64,000 nt of DNA from Castor canadensis (Eukaryota; Chordata; Mammalia; Rodentia; Castoridae), in assembly GCF_047511655.1 (NCBI RefSeq), contig NC_133386.1, positions 179,697,146-179,761,145 of the forward strand, read 5' to 3'. Shown in pieces: positions 35,657-46,262 of the stretch; within the stretch, counting starts at the first letter, position 1; each line of letters starts with the position of its first letter. The notes under the pieces are model-generated. The model did no database searches. It saw nothing but the letters and a program-made list of their open reading frames with translations, and was not told the DNA's origin. A program made the position numbers and the translations under genes.

Positions 35657-36223
35657 TAACAGTAGTCCATCTTATCCATGAGGAACATGTTCTGAAACCA
35701 CAAGCCGCACTGAACACTACATGCAGCTGTGATAGCGTGTGTGCTCCTAACTTAGAAATTAAGCACGGGAAGGAATTAATAACAATAATCATACAACAGA
35801 GTAATATAATGCAATAAAAGTTTTATGACTGTAGTCTCTCTGTCTCTCAAAATCTTATGTATTATACTTATCCTTCCTCCTCCTCCTCTCTTGTGATGAT
35901 GTGAAATGACAATGCCTGCATAATGAGGTGATATGAAGTGATTGAAGGAGGCATTGTGAGGTAGCTAAGCTCCAATGATGGCAGTGGATCTGATAACCAT
36001 GGTAAACCACTATATAACTAATGGCTGCGTACCATCCACAGTGTGGAAGCACTGAATAAAAAGGTGATTCACACCTGGACCAAGATTTCCCCCTGCCACT
36101 CTGAACACCTTGCAAATGGAAATTAATGAAATATCTCTGGAAATTTTAATATTTTCCAGCCATGGCTGACTGTGGATAACTGAAATCAAGGAACACAAAA
36201 TTGCAGATAAGGGGAGATAACTA
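35657..36223. mobile_element. MER44/Tigger-like non-autonomous DNA transposon
   Basis: The left end 'cagtagtccatcttatccat' and the reverse of the right end 'agttatctccccttatctgc' form degenerate terminal inverted repeats. Internal phrases such as 'gcaataaaagttttatgact', 'tctctctgtctctcaaaatc', 'cttgtgatgatgtgaaatg' and 'gtgaggtagctaagctcc' follow the layout of MER44-type Tigger elements as I remember them. The flanking TA duplication is not clean. It carries no transposase and is immobile. Confidence 0.75.
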
Positions 36224-36584
36224 TTTAGGGCACATTTGGAAATAGTCTTTACCTACCCTGTCACCCTCAAAGATGACCCAGTCTTCATCGCATTGATCTC
36301 TAGAAGGTCTGCCACGTCACCATTCCTCAGTGTGAATGTCAGCTTGTTAATGTGCTGCAACCCACATATTTTGCTGACATAGAATGAATGAGGAAATATC
36401 AGCATGCACTGTAGATGTTAAGGCTAAGTATTCTTTTCTTTCAAGGGTGTGTGTGTCTGTCTGTTTTCAGATCAAGGTATAAAATAAATATTGTTGATGA
36501 TGGTACAAAAAACTGTAAAAGTTCTATATGCCCTATAGATGATTATTTATAGAATGTATGCTTATACTCTTCACAGTCAAGTAG
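36224..36584. other. No feature recognised
   Basis: AT-rich, single-copy-looking sequence with a short GT-rich patch near 36,447. Confidence 0.4.
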
Positions 36585-36785
36585 CTAGAATGTTCTGTGT
36601 GTTACCCCTGTGCCAGGCACTGTGTTACAGTTTCCCTTGCATTATCTTAGATAGCCCTTATCACAAGTCTAAAAGCAGGGTGATAACTATCATTCTCATT
36701 TTACAGAGGAGGAAACTGAGGCTTAGAGAAATTAAGTACCTTGTCTATGAACACAAAGCTAGTAAGCAGCTAAGTGGATGGCCCA
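36585..36785 (-). repeat. MIR SINE, antisense, well preserved
   Basis: 'ctgtgccaggcactgtgtta', 'ctcattttacagaggagga', 'aactgaggcttagagaaatt' and 'cacaaagctagtaagcagc' make it one of the clearest MIR copies in the window. Confidence 0.85.
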
Positions 36786-37025
36786 CTTCTAGAGCTCTCC
36801 TAACCACTGCTCTGCAATATCCATGGCACCCTCGATTCTCTGGTTCTACATACTTAACAGAAAAAGCTCCCCTTGGTTCATGTCAGGAAATAAATACTAC
36901 TTATCAGCATTCCAATGGAAGATGTTTTTTTTTTTAGGTAGTCAGTAGGTGTCAATGAAATGTGTGGACTTCTGTCCTAATTAAGAGTTCCACAGACCTA
37001 GACAGTTTGACCATCACTGGTCTAG

Positions 37026-37027
<2 letters not shown>

Positions 37028-37068
<41 letters not shown>
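37028..37068 (+). repeat. (CA)n microsatellite
   Basis: About twenty pure CA units. It is likely length-polymorphic. Confidence 0.97.
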
Positions 37069-37071
<3 letters not shown>

Positions 37072-37730
37072 ACACAGCCAGTTAACAGGACCTGTGGTTT
37101 TAGTAGAGAGACACAGCCACTGACAGCCCTAACTTGATAGGGAGGGAGATAGGGGATAAATAGCCTACCATGTTTTCCTCCCATGTTTAGATTCTTCTCC
37201 ATGGCCCCCCATTATCAAGAGAGTCTGCTGGTGCCTTCTCTAGAGGCCAAACTCTCTGGGCACAGAACAGGTGGGGAGAATGCAGGGTGGACCTAAAGGT
37301 GCAAATGGAGAATCCCAAGCTTCCCATCCTAGGCACTGGTGCAGACCAACCAGTGTTCTCACACCCTGGATTCCCAATTCTTGGCTCCTGCAGGACTTGA
37401 TAGCTCACCACAGCCCTCACTTCTCCCCAAAGGACAACATTGGAATGGGCCAAGTGGGGCATTGTGTAGTCTTGGGCCACATTGCAAGCCCCTCCCTTGG
37501 CACTGTCTTTATTCACTGGGATGCCAAGGGAGAAAAATTAGGCCAAAAAAAGAACTGGCCCCCCTCATCCACCTAGGCATTTGCAGCTCTGCCAGCACTC
37601 AGGCATCTTGTCCATAATCTAATCAGAGGTCAGTGGGTTTTTATACAGGCTGGGAATTTGACTGTCTAGATGGCAGAAATTTATTCCTGCCAGGATTTTG
37701 TACCCTCCAGAGCTAAAACCCCATGGGGCA

Positions 37731-37732
<2 letters not shown>

Positions 37733-37770
<38 letters not shown>
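37733..37770 (+). repeat. (GT)n microsatellite
   Basis: About nineteen pure GT units, some 670 bases from the (CA)n tract and in the opposite base sense. Confidence 0.97.
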
Positions 37771-37772
<2 letters not shown>

Positions 37773-38807
37773 ACCATATGTGCACATGTTAGGATGCAAA
37801 GGGAGCTTTGACAAGGCATGTTCCTGCTGTGTACACTTGGAGCCTTTGCAGGCAAATGTGTGGCTGCACTTGTGGCTAAAATATGAATGAATGTGGCTTC
37901 GTGCAGGTGCATGAATGACTGTAGTTTCTGTGAATGAATGCATTTGTGGTGAAGGGTGTATGGAAGCCCCTGCAAGCAGGTGCCTGGCAGGCTGGAAGCA
38001 CCCACAGCTCAGTGTCTTTACCGAAGTCTATGACGTTGGGCTGGGGGCAGGGACGGGGAACACCTGTTTTTTCTCATAGTACCTCCCTTTTGCTGCAGCT
38101 GCTGTGGCCGTGACAGCATGAACCATTGGCAACTGCCTGGTCCACTGTGAAGCCTCGGAAAAGAAAGGGTGAGAATGACAAAGGGAAACACGTGGCCAGC
38201 CTCTAATCAGTTGAAGTCTCCTCTGGCCACCAGGAATTGTCCTTAAATAAACTGTAGCTCCACAGCTTCCTCACTGGCCCTATATGCTCATCCCTGGGGC
38301 TGGGCCAGGGATGGGGTGGGGAGGGGGTCATAGATGGAATATGATTTTCCCTCAACTCCACTCCCCTGACCTACTAGCCAGGCATGGGAGAATTAAGCTT
38401 ATTCTGTCCTTTGATATGTTGATGTCCACCAGATCTTACCCCCTTCTCTCTACCAACCAGATTTCAGACAATCAAAGAAAGGGCCTCATTATTTGAGAAA
38501 CAATGATAAGCAAAAATTATTGAGTGGATATGAATTGAAAACTTGAACTTGTGGTATATATTTAAAAAAAAATTAAGGTCCTCTTATTTTTAAGGCGTAT
38601 GATTTAAACATGTTTTGAGCTCTCCTCCTCCATCCCTTTGTCTTCCAAGTGGCCCCTATGCACAATGGACCTAATTAGTCCCCTCATTAAGTCTGGCAGA
38701 GGCCACAGATTGAATGAGTTAGAGAAACCAAAGTCTTTGATCATCCAGAGGCACAAGTGCTGCCCATTTGAGGAGGGTGAGTCAAAGAGAGGGGGATTGA
38801 GAAGCAA
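37771..38807. other. No gene recognised
   Basis: This stretch contains chance frames only. A patch at 37,870-37,945 has repeated 'gaatgaatg' and 'tgtggct' words, a loose low-complexity region. Confidence 0.4.
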
Positions 38808-38942
38808 GAAATGTGGGCTTGGTGGTCACACCTATAATCCCAGCACTTAGGAAGCTAAGGCAAGGAGGATCAAGAGTTTGAAGCCTGTGTGGGCTACATA
38901 GTGAGCTGCTATCTTGACAAACAAAAACAAACAAAAAAATCC
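38808..38942 (+). repeat. B1-type SINE
   Basis: 'cacctataatcccagcactt', 'aggaagctaaggcaaggagg' and 'tgtgggctacatagtgagct' lead into an A-rich tail. This is B1 text and supports a rodent source. It is the last SINE before a long SINE-poor interval. Confidence 0.85.
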
Positions 38943-39949
38943 CAGAAATGGGAGAAATGAAGACCACAAAACAAATATAAACTGCCCCCTCTGGAAACAG
39001 AACAATCTAGCCCCACCCCCAGGATCTGCAAGTAGCGTGTCTTGTCTCCTCCACGGGGGAGGCATGGTATTTTCATGAATATGTCATAAGCATATATAAA
39101 AATGTATGACAGAAAAATAGACCTATTAAAACTGCCCTGTTAAGTTATGTGAAGGGGACTGTTGCCCTACAAAAGTATATTTGAATACATGCAGATTTTA
39201 ATAATGAAATCTAATGATCACATTGCCTATTTAAGTCCCCCCACATTAAACCTAACCTTGTTTGGGGGGCTGCTGTGCTGTTTCTGCCAAGCAGCCATGA
39301 GAGAACATCCCAGAGCCTTGCTTCTGAATGTACTGTCTCAGCTAAGTGTGAATGCACCAGGGCTTTGTGTTTGCATGAATGGGGGTTGCATGTGCTGGTC
39401 GGAGGCCCCAGGGACACGTGGGATGGGAATAATGTCCTTAAAAACAATGAATTGGAAAAAATTCAGGGAAGGTATGAATGGCAAGTCTCCTCCCCCATGG
39501 CGCCCCTGCTCCACAGTACCCACCACCACCATAAGGCACACCTGTTTCATTAAAATTAATCCTCGGCTTTGCAAATATCAATAGATCAATGTCTATACTT
39601 GTGTTCCACCCTTCAGTGAGGCCAGACTGCTAAAAACACAGGGCTGCAACACAAAAGATACTGCAGTCAGCTCAAGCAGGGAGTTATTTTTAGATTAGAA
39701 AAAAAAAAAAAAAAGAGGGGAAAGGGAGAGAAAAAAAAGACAGTTCTGGGTTTTGCAATCTAATTTGGTCCCTTTTCTTAAGGGAAAAAAAATCCCATCA
39801 ATGGCATTTTCCATACAATCTGATTTCTATTTGGCTCCTAGAAAAAGAAGGAGAGATCTAGGGCTGAAAATTCTGGAGTTTTATGGCTGATTCTAGCTAG
39901 TAGCCTTTCTTCACCAGGCTCCAACTGAATTAATTTGATACTATTTTTG

Positions 39950-40345
39950 AAAGTCAGTGTTTCTAAGGGAGACCTAATGACGCACTGACGTCAATGCAGG
40001 TCAATAGCACACAGTGCTGGAACTGGGCGTGCTACACCAAGCCAGAGTTGGAGCCGTTCCAACAGCCCCAACTCTGCACATATTCCAGCTTTGCCGGAGA
40101 AAAAGAGCCAGGGTTTTGTAAGCAGTGAGACCCCTACCATTTTTCCCCAACATCTTCAAAATTGATTTATGTTTTCCTGACTCGGAAAAAAAAAAAGAAA
40201 GAAAGAAGAAAATCCAAACAGATATAATCAGTCGCACTGCAGTACCAAAAAAAAAAAAAAATCATACCTGTCAAAGGAACCGTACGTAATCCAGGCACAC
40301 ACACATTTGCGTTCAGAATGCAATGCATATCATTAGGGCGTGTCT
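39950..40345 (+). promoter_or_regulatory. Upstream promoter region with paired CRE-like sites
   Basis: A full palindromic CRE (TGACGTCA) lies at 39,986-39,993. A half-CRE-like TGACGC lies at 39,978-39,983 and an AGGTCA half-site just downstream. The region ends at the TATA/MEF2 element at 40,344. No repeat interrupts it apart from two A-runs near 40,187 and 40,246. CRE sites suggest cAMP or activity control, which is an inference. Confidence 0.5.
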
Positions 40346-40353
40346 ATAAATAG
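40344..40353 (+). promoter_or_regulatory. TATA box overlapping a MEF2 consensus
   Basis: CTATAAATAG fits the MEF2 consensus YTA(A/T)4TAR exactly and contains TATAAATA. A start site would be expected about 25-30 bases downstream, near 40,375. The GGCGTGTC just upstream is KLF/Sp-like. A TATA/MEF2 overlap is typical of muscle or neuronal promoters, though here it is only a motif match. Confidence 0.55.
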
Positions 40354-40374
40354 ACCCGAGAGTGTGAGTGCATT

Positions 40375-40949
40375 GAGACTTAGTCCCTGATAGGGGTTTT
40401 CGAACGTGGGTGATGAGTTCTTTGCTCAGATCACTTACTCAGGAGGTGTCTGAATGTGTGGGGGTGGGAGCGTGGGAGGGGGACTGCCTCCTCTCTCCTC
40501 CTCCTTCTCTCTGGATCTCCCCCTCCTTTCTTCTCTCTCTCTCGCTCGCTCGCTCGCTCGCTCGCTCGCTCTCGCTCTCCCTCTCCCTCTTCCCCCCTCC
40601 CCACCCCTCTCCTCTCTCCCTTTCTCTCTTCTTCAGCATCCCCCCCACCCTCTTTCTCTCCCCCCTCCCTCTCGTCCCTCCCTCTCTTCCCCTCCCGCTC
40701 TCTTCTCCCTCTCCCTCCAAGTCTGGCACTGAACGCGAACTGTTTTGCTTTGCTCCGGGAAGAGTGCAGACACATAACGTGAAACCCCGAGCTTTTTGCG
40801 TGGTGCATGTAAAATGCTTCCTTATTTATATTACCCTCATTCCCTCACCTCTCCCACCCCCTCAACAGTCCTTCCAAATTTCCCTAGAAATCTGTGTAAA
40901 GCATGCGGAGGGGGAAAAATTTGCACAAAAAGTGAAGGAGCTCGCCAAG
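40375..40949 (+). other. Candidate non-coding first exon (TATA promoter)
   Basis: The proposed exon runs from the TATA-predicted start to a donor at 40,950 (CCAAG|GTAGGT). It contains a long pyrimidine-rich stretch with a (CTCG)n run, as in GC/CT-rich 5' leaders. An alternative model uses the good acceptor at 40,867-40,868 (pyrimidine tract then 'caacag'), making an 81-base exon 40,869-40,949. The 200-codon frame through this area is low-complexity Ser/Leu/Pro and is not believed to be a protein. The gene is not identified; its coding exons are probably to the right of the window. Confidence 0.4.
40490..40718 (+). repeat. Pyrimidine tract with (CTCG)n
   Basis: CT/CCT-rich DNA includes about seven CTCG units at 40,541-40,572. 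Purines are almost absent across about 200 bases. CpG-bearing tetranucleotide repeats at a promoter may vary in length and methylation. Confidence 0.9.
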
Positions 40950-40950
40950 G

Positions 40951-43814
40951 TAGGTTATACCGTGCACTGTCTTGTGTTTGGCTTTTGCAAAGTTTATGAT
41001 GTCAGTTGGTGAATGTTTGCAGGAGTAGATCTGTATGCTTGGCCATGATTACTGTCTTTTTCATTGAACAATAATGTTTGTACCAACTGCCTAGACTTTT
41101 GGGGCAGGTTTCCTGAGGGCTTGTGTGTGCATCGTTCTTGCCGGTTGGAAGAGACATTGAACTGGATGGGGAGGGGGTGTGCTGTGTTTCCTCCCCTAGT
41201 GTTTTGTGGTGTGGGGGTGGCAGAGTGGAGGGGGGGCCCTGTATCAGGAAAGTGCCTCTTCCACTTTGCCACATTTTGGATTGATGCTTATTCACTAAGT
41301 GTCTTCATTCTTGTAATTATTTTGCACATGAAAATTTAGTTCAAAAAAGGTTTCATAAAGTCAGAACAAGCTGGGGGGAGTTTGGGAGCTAAAGCATGGT
41401 GGTGAGGATTGTGGCAGTGTTTCTTGCAGGGACAATTTAAATCTCTCTCTCACTATTTGGAGCAAGTGGTAAGTCTTTAGAGGGTGTCAGCAAAATAATT
41501 GTTTTGGTAAAAATCTTATTAGTGGGTAAAATTGAATTAAAAACAAAAACAACAACAAAACGTTGCCACTGAAAGAGCAAAAACTGCTACAGCTCACAAC
41601 CACCTGTAGAGGGAAATCTTTATGCATGATTTCTTAGGGCCGCTTGTGTGGAAGAAAGCCGCCAGCCTGGCAAACTTTACAGCAGGAAGACAAGAGAAGC
41701 TGGCCCCCGCTGGGTAAAGGGTTAAATCACAGGGGAGGCTGTGAAGGAGGGGGAAGCTGGAGGCCTGCCAGGGTCGCTCACAGTCTGGAAAGATGCCTGG
41801 TTGGTATCCCTGCTTGGAGAGCTGGTGCTGAGATGGGCGAGCCTGAGATGAGCTCAGTGGGAGCGGGGCTTGCAGGGTGTGTGTATGGGGACCGTGCATG
41901 GGAGGGAGTTGGGGAGGCATTCTATGAGGTCAGGATTGTATGGTGCCTGGTGCCATGTGGAGATGGAGAGGTCAGAGGCCAGGTTTCCCCTCCCACCCTC
42001 ATTTTTCCTGCCGCTGCACAAAACGAGGTGGTTATCAACAAGTGTCTTGGGAGATTAGTTGACAGGGACATCAAGGGGTCTTCTAATCTGGGTAAATCCA
42101 CCAGGCTTCATTGTGTGTTGCAGAGAGTCATTCTTTATTAGGACAGAGCTTGGAGGAGAGAAGTGGAGTGATGGAGGAGGGGGCTTTTGAACATCAGCCA
42201 TTTGACCTTGGGGGCCAGAGTTCAAATCCTCCAGAGAGGTCTGAAAAGGTGTCTGGATCCCTTCTCCCACCCCCGCATCTTTCATCCTGAGCTTTACATT
42301 TAATGAGGAAAATTCAGCGCCTGGTGTTGGCCAAACCTTGTCAATGGGAATTCCATGTGTCTGAGAGCAGGATTTTTTTTTTTTTTTTTAAATCTAGGGA
42401 AGCAGGCAGCACTCTCAGCTGTAGTACTGTATTTTTTTTTTTTTTCCCTGCAAATGATCTTCTAGGAAAGCTGAATCACCTCCACACTGAAGAGCAGCCA
42501 CTTCTGGGAGGTGGAACACAGGTCTCTTGGGAGGAGGGGGATACCCTCAGGGTCTTTAAATAGATATGTGGGGGTACCATTTGCATATCTGGTTGGACTG
42601 AACTTGAAAATAAGGGAAAGATAAAAGGCAATGGGTCTTTGGATTGGATTGGTAGAGAAGGCCACCTGGGAGGGGGTGTAATTCTGAGTGAGTAAGTTTG
42701 TGGGTTTTTTTTTTTTTTCCAGCTCTTTGGAGGTGGCTGAGTCACCAAGTTCACAAGAAAAGGGAATCTCTTCAGCAAGGAGGTGGGAGGTTTGGGGTAG
42801 GTACTTGGAAGTTAGCATCAGCACGCCATTGCTATGCCCTCTCCAGCTACAATAACCAAAAGGCAAGGAGGACACACATGGAAGGGAATAGAAATAGGGC
42901 CCAGGCTGCTGGTAGTGTGTAGCCTTGTCTGGCTAAAAAAACAGAGGGAATGGGGACTCTGTCCTTACCCACTTGCAGGTGTGGAATAAATCCAGGCCAT
43001 CCAGGCCAGCATGCCTGACACTCATCACCCACATCACTTGGGGTCTCAGTTAATGAAGCTCCCCCATAATTTTTGACCAGTAAAAAAAGTTTTTCACAAC
43101 CTAGGAGACATTAAGGTCACTTGGGTTGCTCTCCTCAGAAGGAAATGATGTTCTTTACTTAAGTCAACAAGAGAAACCTGGTTACAAGAAAAAAATCTGG
43201 TCTTGGAAATTCAACCACGTGTCCTTTACAGTAGCACAGATCCATCCATGTCTCTTTCTGCTCTCATCTATGGTCTTCTGAGGACCAAGTTCCAGGACAC
43301 CAGACCAATGTATACTCCTTGACACCTCTTTCTCACTAAAGGTGTTTTGTGTCCATCAGCCAGCCCCTCAAGTCCAAATAAAGGCTACCTCTCTCAGGTG
43401 CTACTGTGCCCAGGCACACGTCACATGCAGACATGTATGCACAGTGTATGTGTACATGTGTGAAGAGAATATGCATGTGTGTGCCTAGGGTTCTCTCCAC
43501 CCACATGTGAGCTCCCGAGCAACATACAGGGAGCTGACCTTCTTCCTCTTCTGTCAAGTTCAAAGATGCCAGTCAGGAAATGCCACATCCGGTTTAGGGG
43601 TGGATCTGATGTCCCTGAGTGTATGTGGTGAACCTGAATTTGCCTTGGGTTTCCTCATATTCATTCAGGAGTGTCAGTTGCCCCTTCACACGACGTTGGA
43701 GAGCCCTACTTCATGCTGAATTCCACTTATTTACAAGAAGGAAGCCCAACTTTTCATCGCCTTGGATGTGTCCTGGTACCTACCTTCTATTTCTCAAAAA
43801 AATAAATAAATAAG
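40951..43814. other. No exon recognised; SINE-free stretch
   Basis: No SINE, LTR or L1 was recognised in nearly 3 kb. T-runs occur at 42,372, 42,433 and 42,706. The frames are short and overlapping. The lack of young repeats fits an intron close to alternative promoters. Confidence 0.45.
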
Positions 43815-44735
43815 GGGAGGAGCAGAGCCGGCTATGCAATTTGTGGGACTTTGTACAAAATGAAAACATAGGGCCCCTTGTTCAAAAAGCAGGAGGAAAG
43901 GTATTAAAATATGAAGGTTTTTTCCTTTCTTCCACAGTCTCTTTCTAGACTTGTCATGGGGTTTCTTATTTGCTGTTTGATGTCGTGCTAAATAAAAATT
44001 AAGAATTTTAGCTATTAGCATGAATTTTATCATTCATCTTTATATCATGCAATGACAGTTTTAAATGCAAATATGAGTATTTAACTCATTTGCAGAATCA
44101 CCAGAATTACACAACACACATTTTATGGGTTGTACATGCATAGGTACTTCATTCATACTAGAACAATGAGCACATTGAACAAAATGAACTCTGCTACTTC
44201 TTTTTTTGTGTGTCTATTTCACTTCTTGGTCTCAGCGTACTCCACCAGCACTCTCAACCTTCAGTGTGCTGTCCAGTAGGGAAAGTCTGAAAGGAAAAGG
44301 AGCTATGGGTTGTACTATCTTCACCTTTCCCTCTGTGTCATCATTTTCAGTACACTGTAAGTGGGTGGCCTACCCAGGGAAGGACCAGAGATATATAAGG
44401 TTCCTCGGTCATCTGTGATGTTGAGGAACCACTGCCTTCTTTCTGCAGCAGATTGCCTGGTTCCGACAGAAACAGCAGGGTCTCCATTTCCTCAATCCCA
44501 GATTTACAGTTTATATGATGGGGCAGCAAGGAAAGGTGGGCACACATTGTGGATGTCTTCTCTACTCAATCACATTCTCCCGTACAATACACTTAGAAAC
44601 CACAAGTTCAAAGATCAACTTGGTAAGAATTTCAAAGCAATGAGTCTTAAGATTCTTAAACCAAGCACACAGCCCTTCTGAGCACAGGACCCGTTGTAAT
44701 GACTACATGTTTCATGCTTTTGAAGCCAGCCTGTG
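43815..44735. repeat. Possible ancient interspersed repeat
   Basis: The left side 'ggactttgtacaaaatgaaa', 'agggccccttgttcaaaaag' and the right side 'aaaccaagcacacagccctt', 'ctgagcacaggacccgttg' resemble the two ends of an old eutherian repeat that I have seen often. I cannot name it. The middle is AT-rich and without a frame. Confidence 0.35.
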
Positions 44736-45799
44736 CAGAAAAAAGTGAGAAGTTACCCAGGTTTCAGACTGAGCGCCCTATTGGTTCATCTTCCTTCATC
44801 GAGTAAGTAATCCTATCTGCAGCAGAAAACTTCACCATCCTCCATTTTTGAAGGATTGGGTCGCTTTTCTTCTCTAACCAAGTCCCACTCCAAAAAAATC
44901 GCCACGTCTGTTGAAAGTGTCACAACTTTGAAGAGAAAATTCATCTGCTGATTTCTTCAGGGTCCACTAATGCCTTGGCCAAGGGACCAGGCCTTAGAAA
45001 TGAAGCATCCACTCCAATCCCTACCTACCATTTCACACTTGGTCTATGAAGCGGATGTCCTGCCTGATCTGTACTTAGGTTTCACATCGAAAATAAATGA
45101 AATAATACTGAGCTTGCTTCGTGAATGGTTGTGCTAATGATTTCGTGCTTATTATTTATCACACTACTGCATCCTGGCCTAAAGTGGCAACTTCTCAGAC
45201 GTTATTTTGGCAATAGGTTCAACTGATGTTGATGTCAAAGAAATAGAGCTTGAGGCTCAAAGGGTCAAGGGAAGACAGTCCTACTTTCCTGATGGACCCC
45301 AATAAGAAAGGGATTTTTTCCTTCCTTCATCAACTACCTTCCTGCTCTTCACCCTCTAAGGAGGAAAGCTAGGACTATAGGGTAAACTAGAGTTGAAATA
45401 AGAGAACATTAAAAATGCATCTAACCCAGAGAAGGAAGACACGATTGACCCTCCAGCATTGCTACAGGGAATTTGAGAGTTGTGTTTTCCAGCCTTAATC
45501 TAGCTTTCCTTTTTGCCTGTTCTTTACATAACAACAACACCCTGGTTTAAGTTATTGAGTACTTAGAAAAAAGAGAAAGGGAATTATTCTTGTTTATTCT
45601 CCTATATATAACCTTTACTAAGACTTGGAGGCTGCTTCGGTGATAGTCCAGTTAGTAGACTGGAAGACTAATCAATGACTTACTATTCACTATTTATGAA
45701 TGAGGCTAGTACCATGTTTGACTCCTGGTGGGTGACTAATGAAAGCTGACTTTCTGAGTATGGCTCATTGTTATTGTAGTGAGAGAGCCATGGATTTTG

Positions 45800-45960
45800 T
45801 TTAAGCAACCAAGTAGATGCATGATTTTGAGCAAATCGATTAGCTTCCTTGTGACCTCCTCACTTCACCTGAACAATGGGAATATTCACATTCTAATATA
45901 TACCCTACTAGGCTACTTTGAGAATGAAATGAGATTCCTCATCCAAAAGCACTCTAGGGT
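45800..45960 (+). repeat. MIR-like fragment
   Basis: 'tgagcaaatcgattagcttc', 'cttgtgacctcctcacttca' and 'cctgaacaatgggaatatt' resemble the central MIR region in sense orientation. It is diverged. Confidence 0.45.
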
Positions 45961-46089
45961 GATTTGCATATGTGTGACACATGTGTTTGCACAGAAGGAT
46001 ATAGTAAAATTTCCTTAAATCCTATCTTGTCTTTCACACCTCACTCAATAGAAGTAGGCATAGGTCTTTGTACTCAGTGTCTTGAGTAC

Positions 46090-46262
46090 AGTATAAAGAT
46101 GAATAGTTCAGGGTTTGCAACTAAACAGACTGGGTTCAGATCTTGGCTCCTGTACTTGGTTGATTGTATAGTTATAACTTTCATGACAGTTAAATTTGAT
46201 ATTGATATTTGCACATGGCTTGGCACAGTGCCTGGCACATATCAAGTGTCTAATACATTGTT
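46090..46262 (+). repeat. MIR SINE
   Basis: 'cagactgggttcagatcttg', 'gctcctgtacttggttgatt', 'gcttggcacagtgcctggca' and 'catatcaagtgtctaataca' follow the MIR order in sense. Confidence 0.7.

Noticed and set aside
40410-41012. 200-codon plus frame across the 40.4 kb leader
   Set aside because: Most of it is Ser/Leu/Pro encoded by the CT-rich tract. It runs through the donor at 40,950 and has no recognisable domain.
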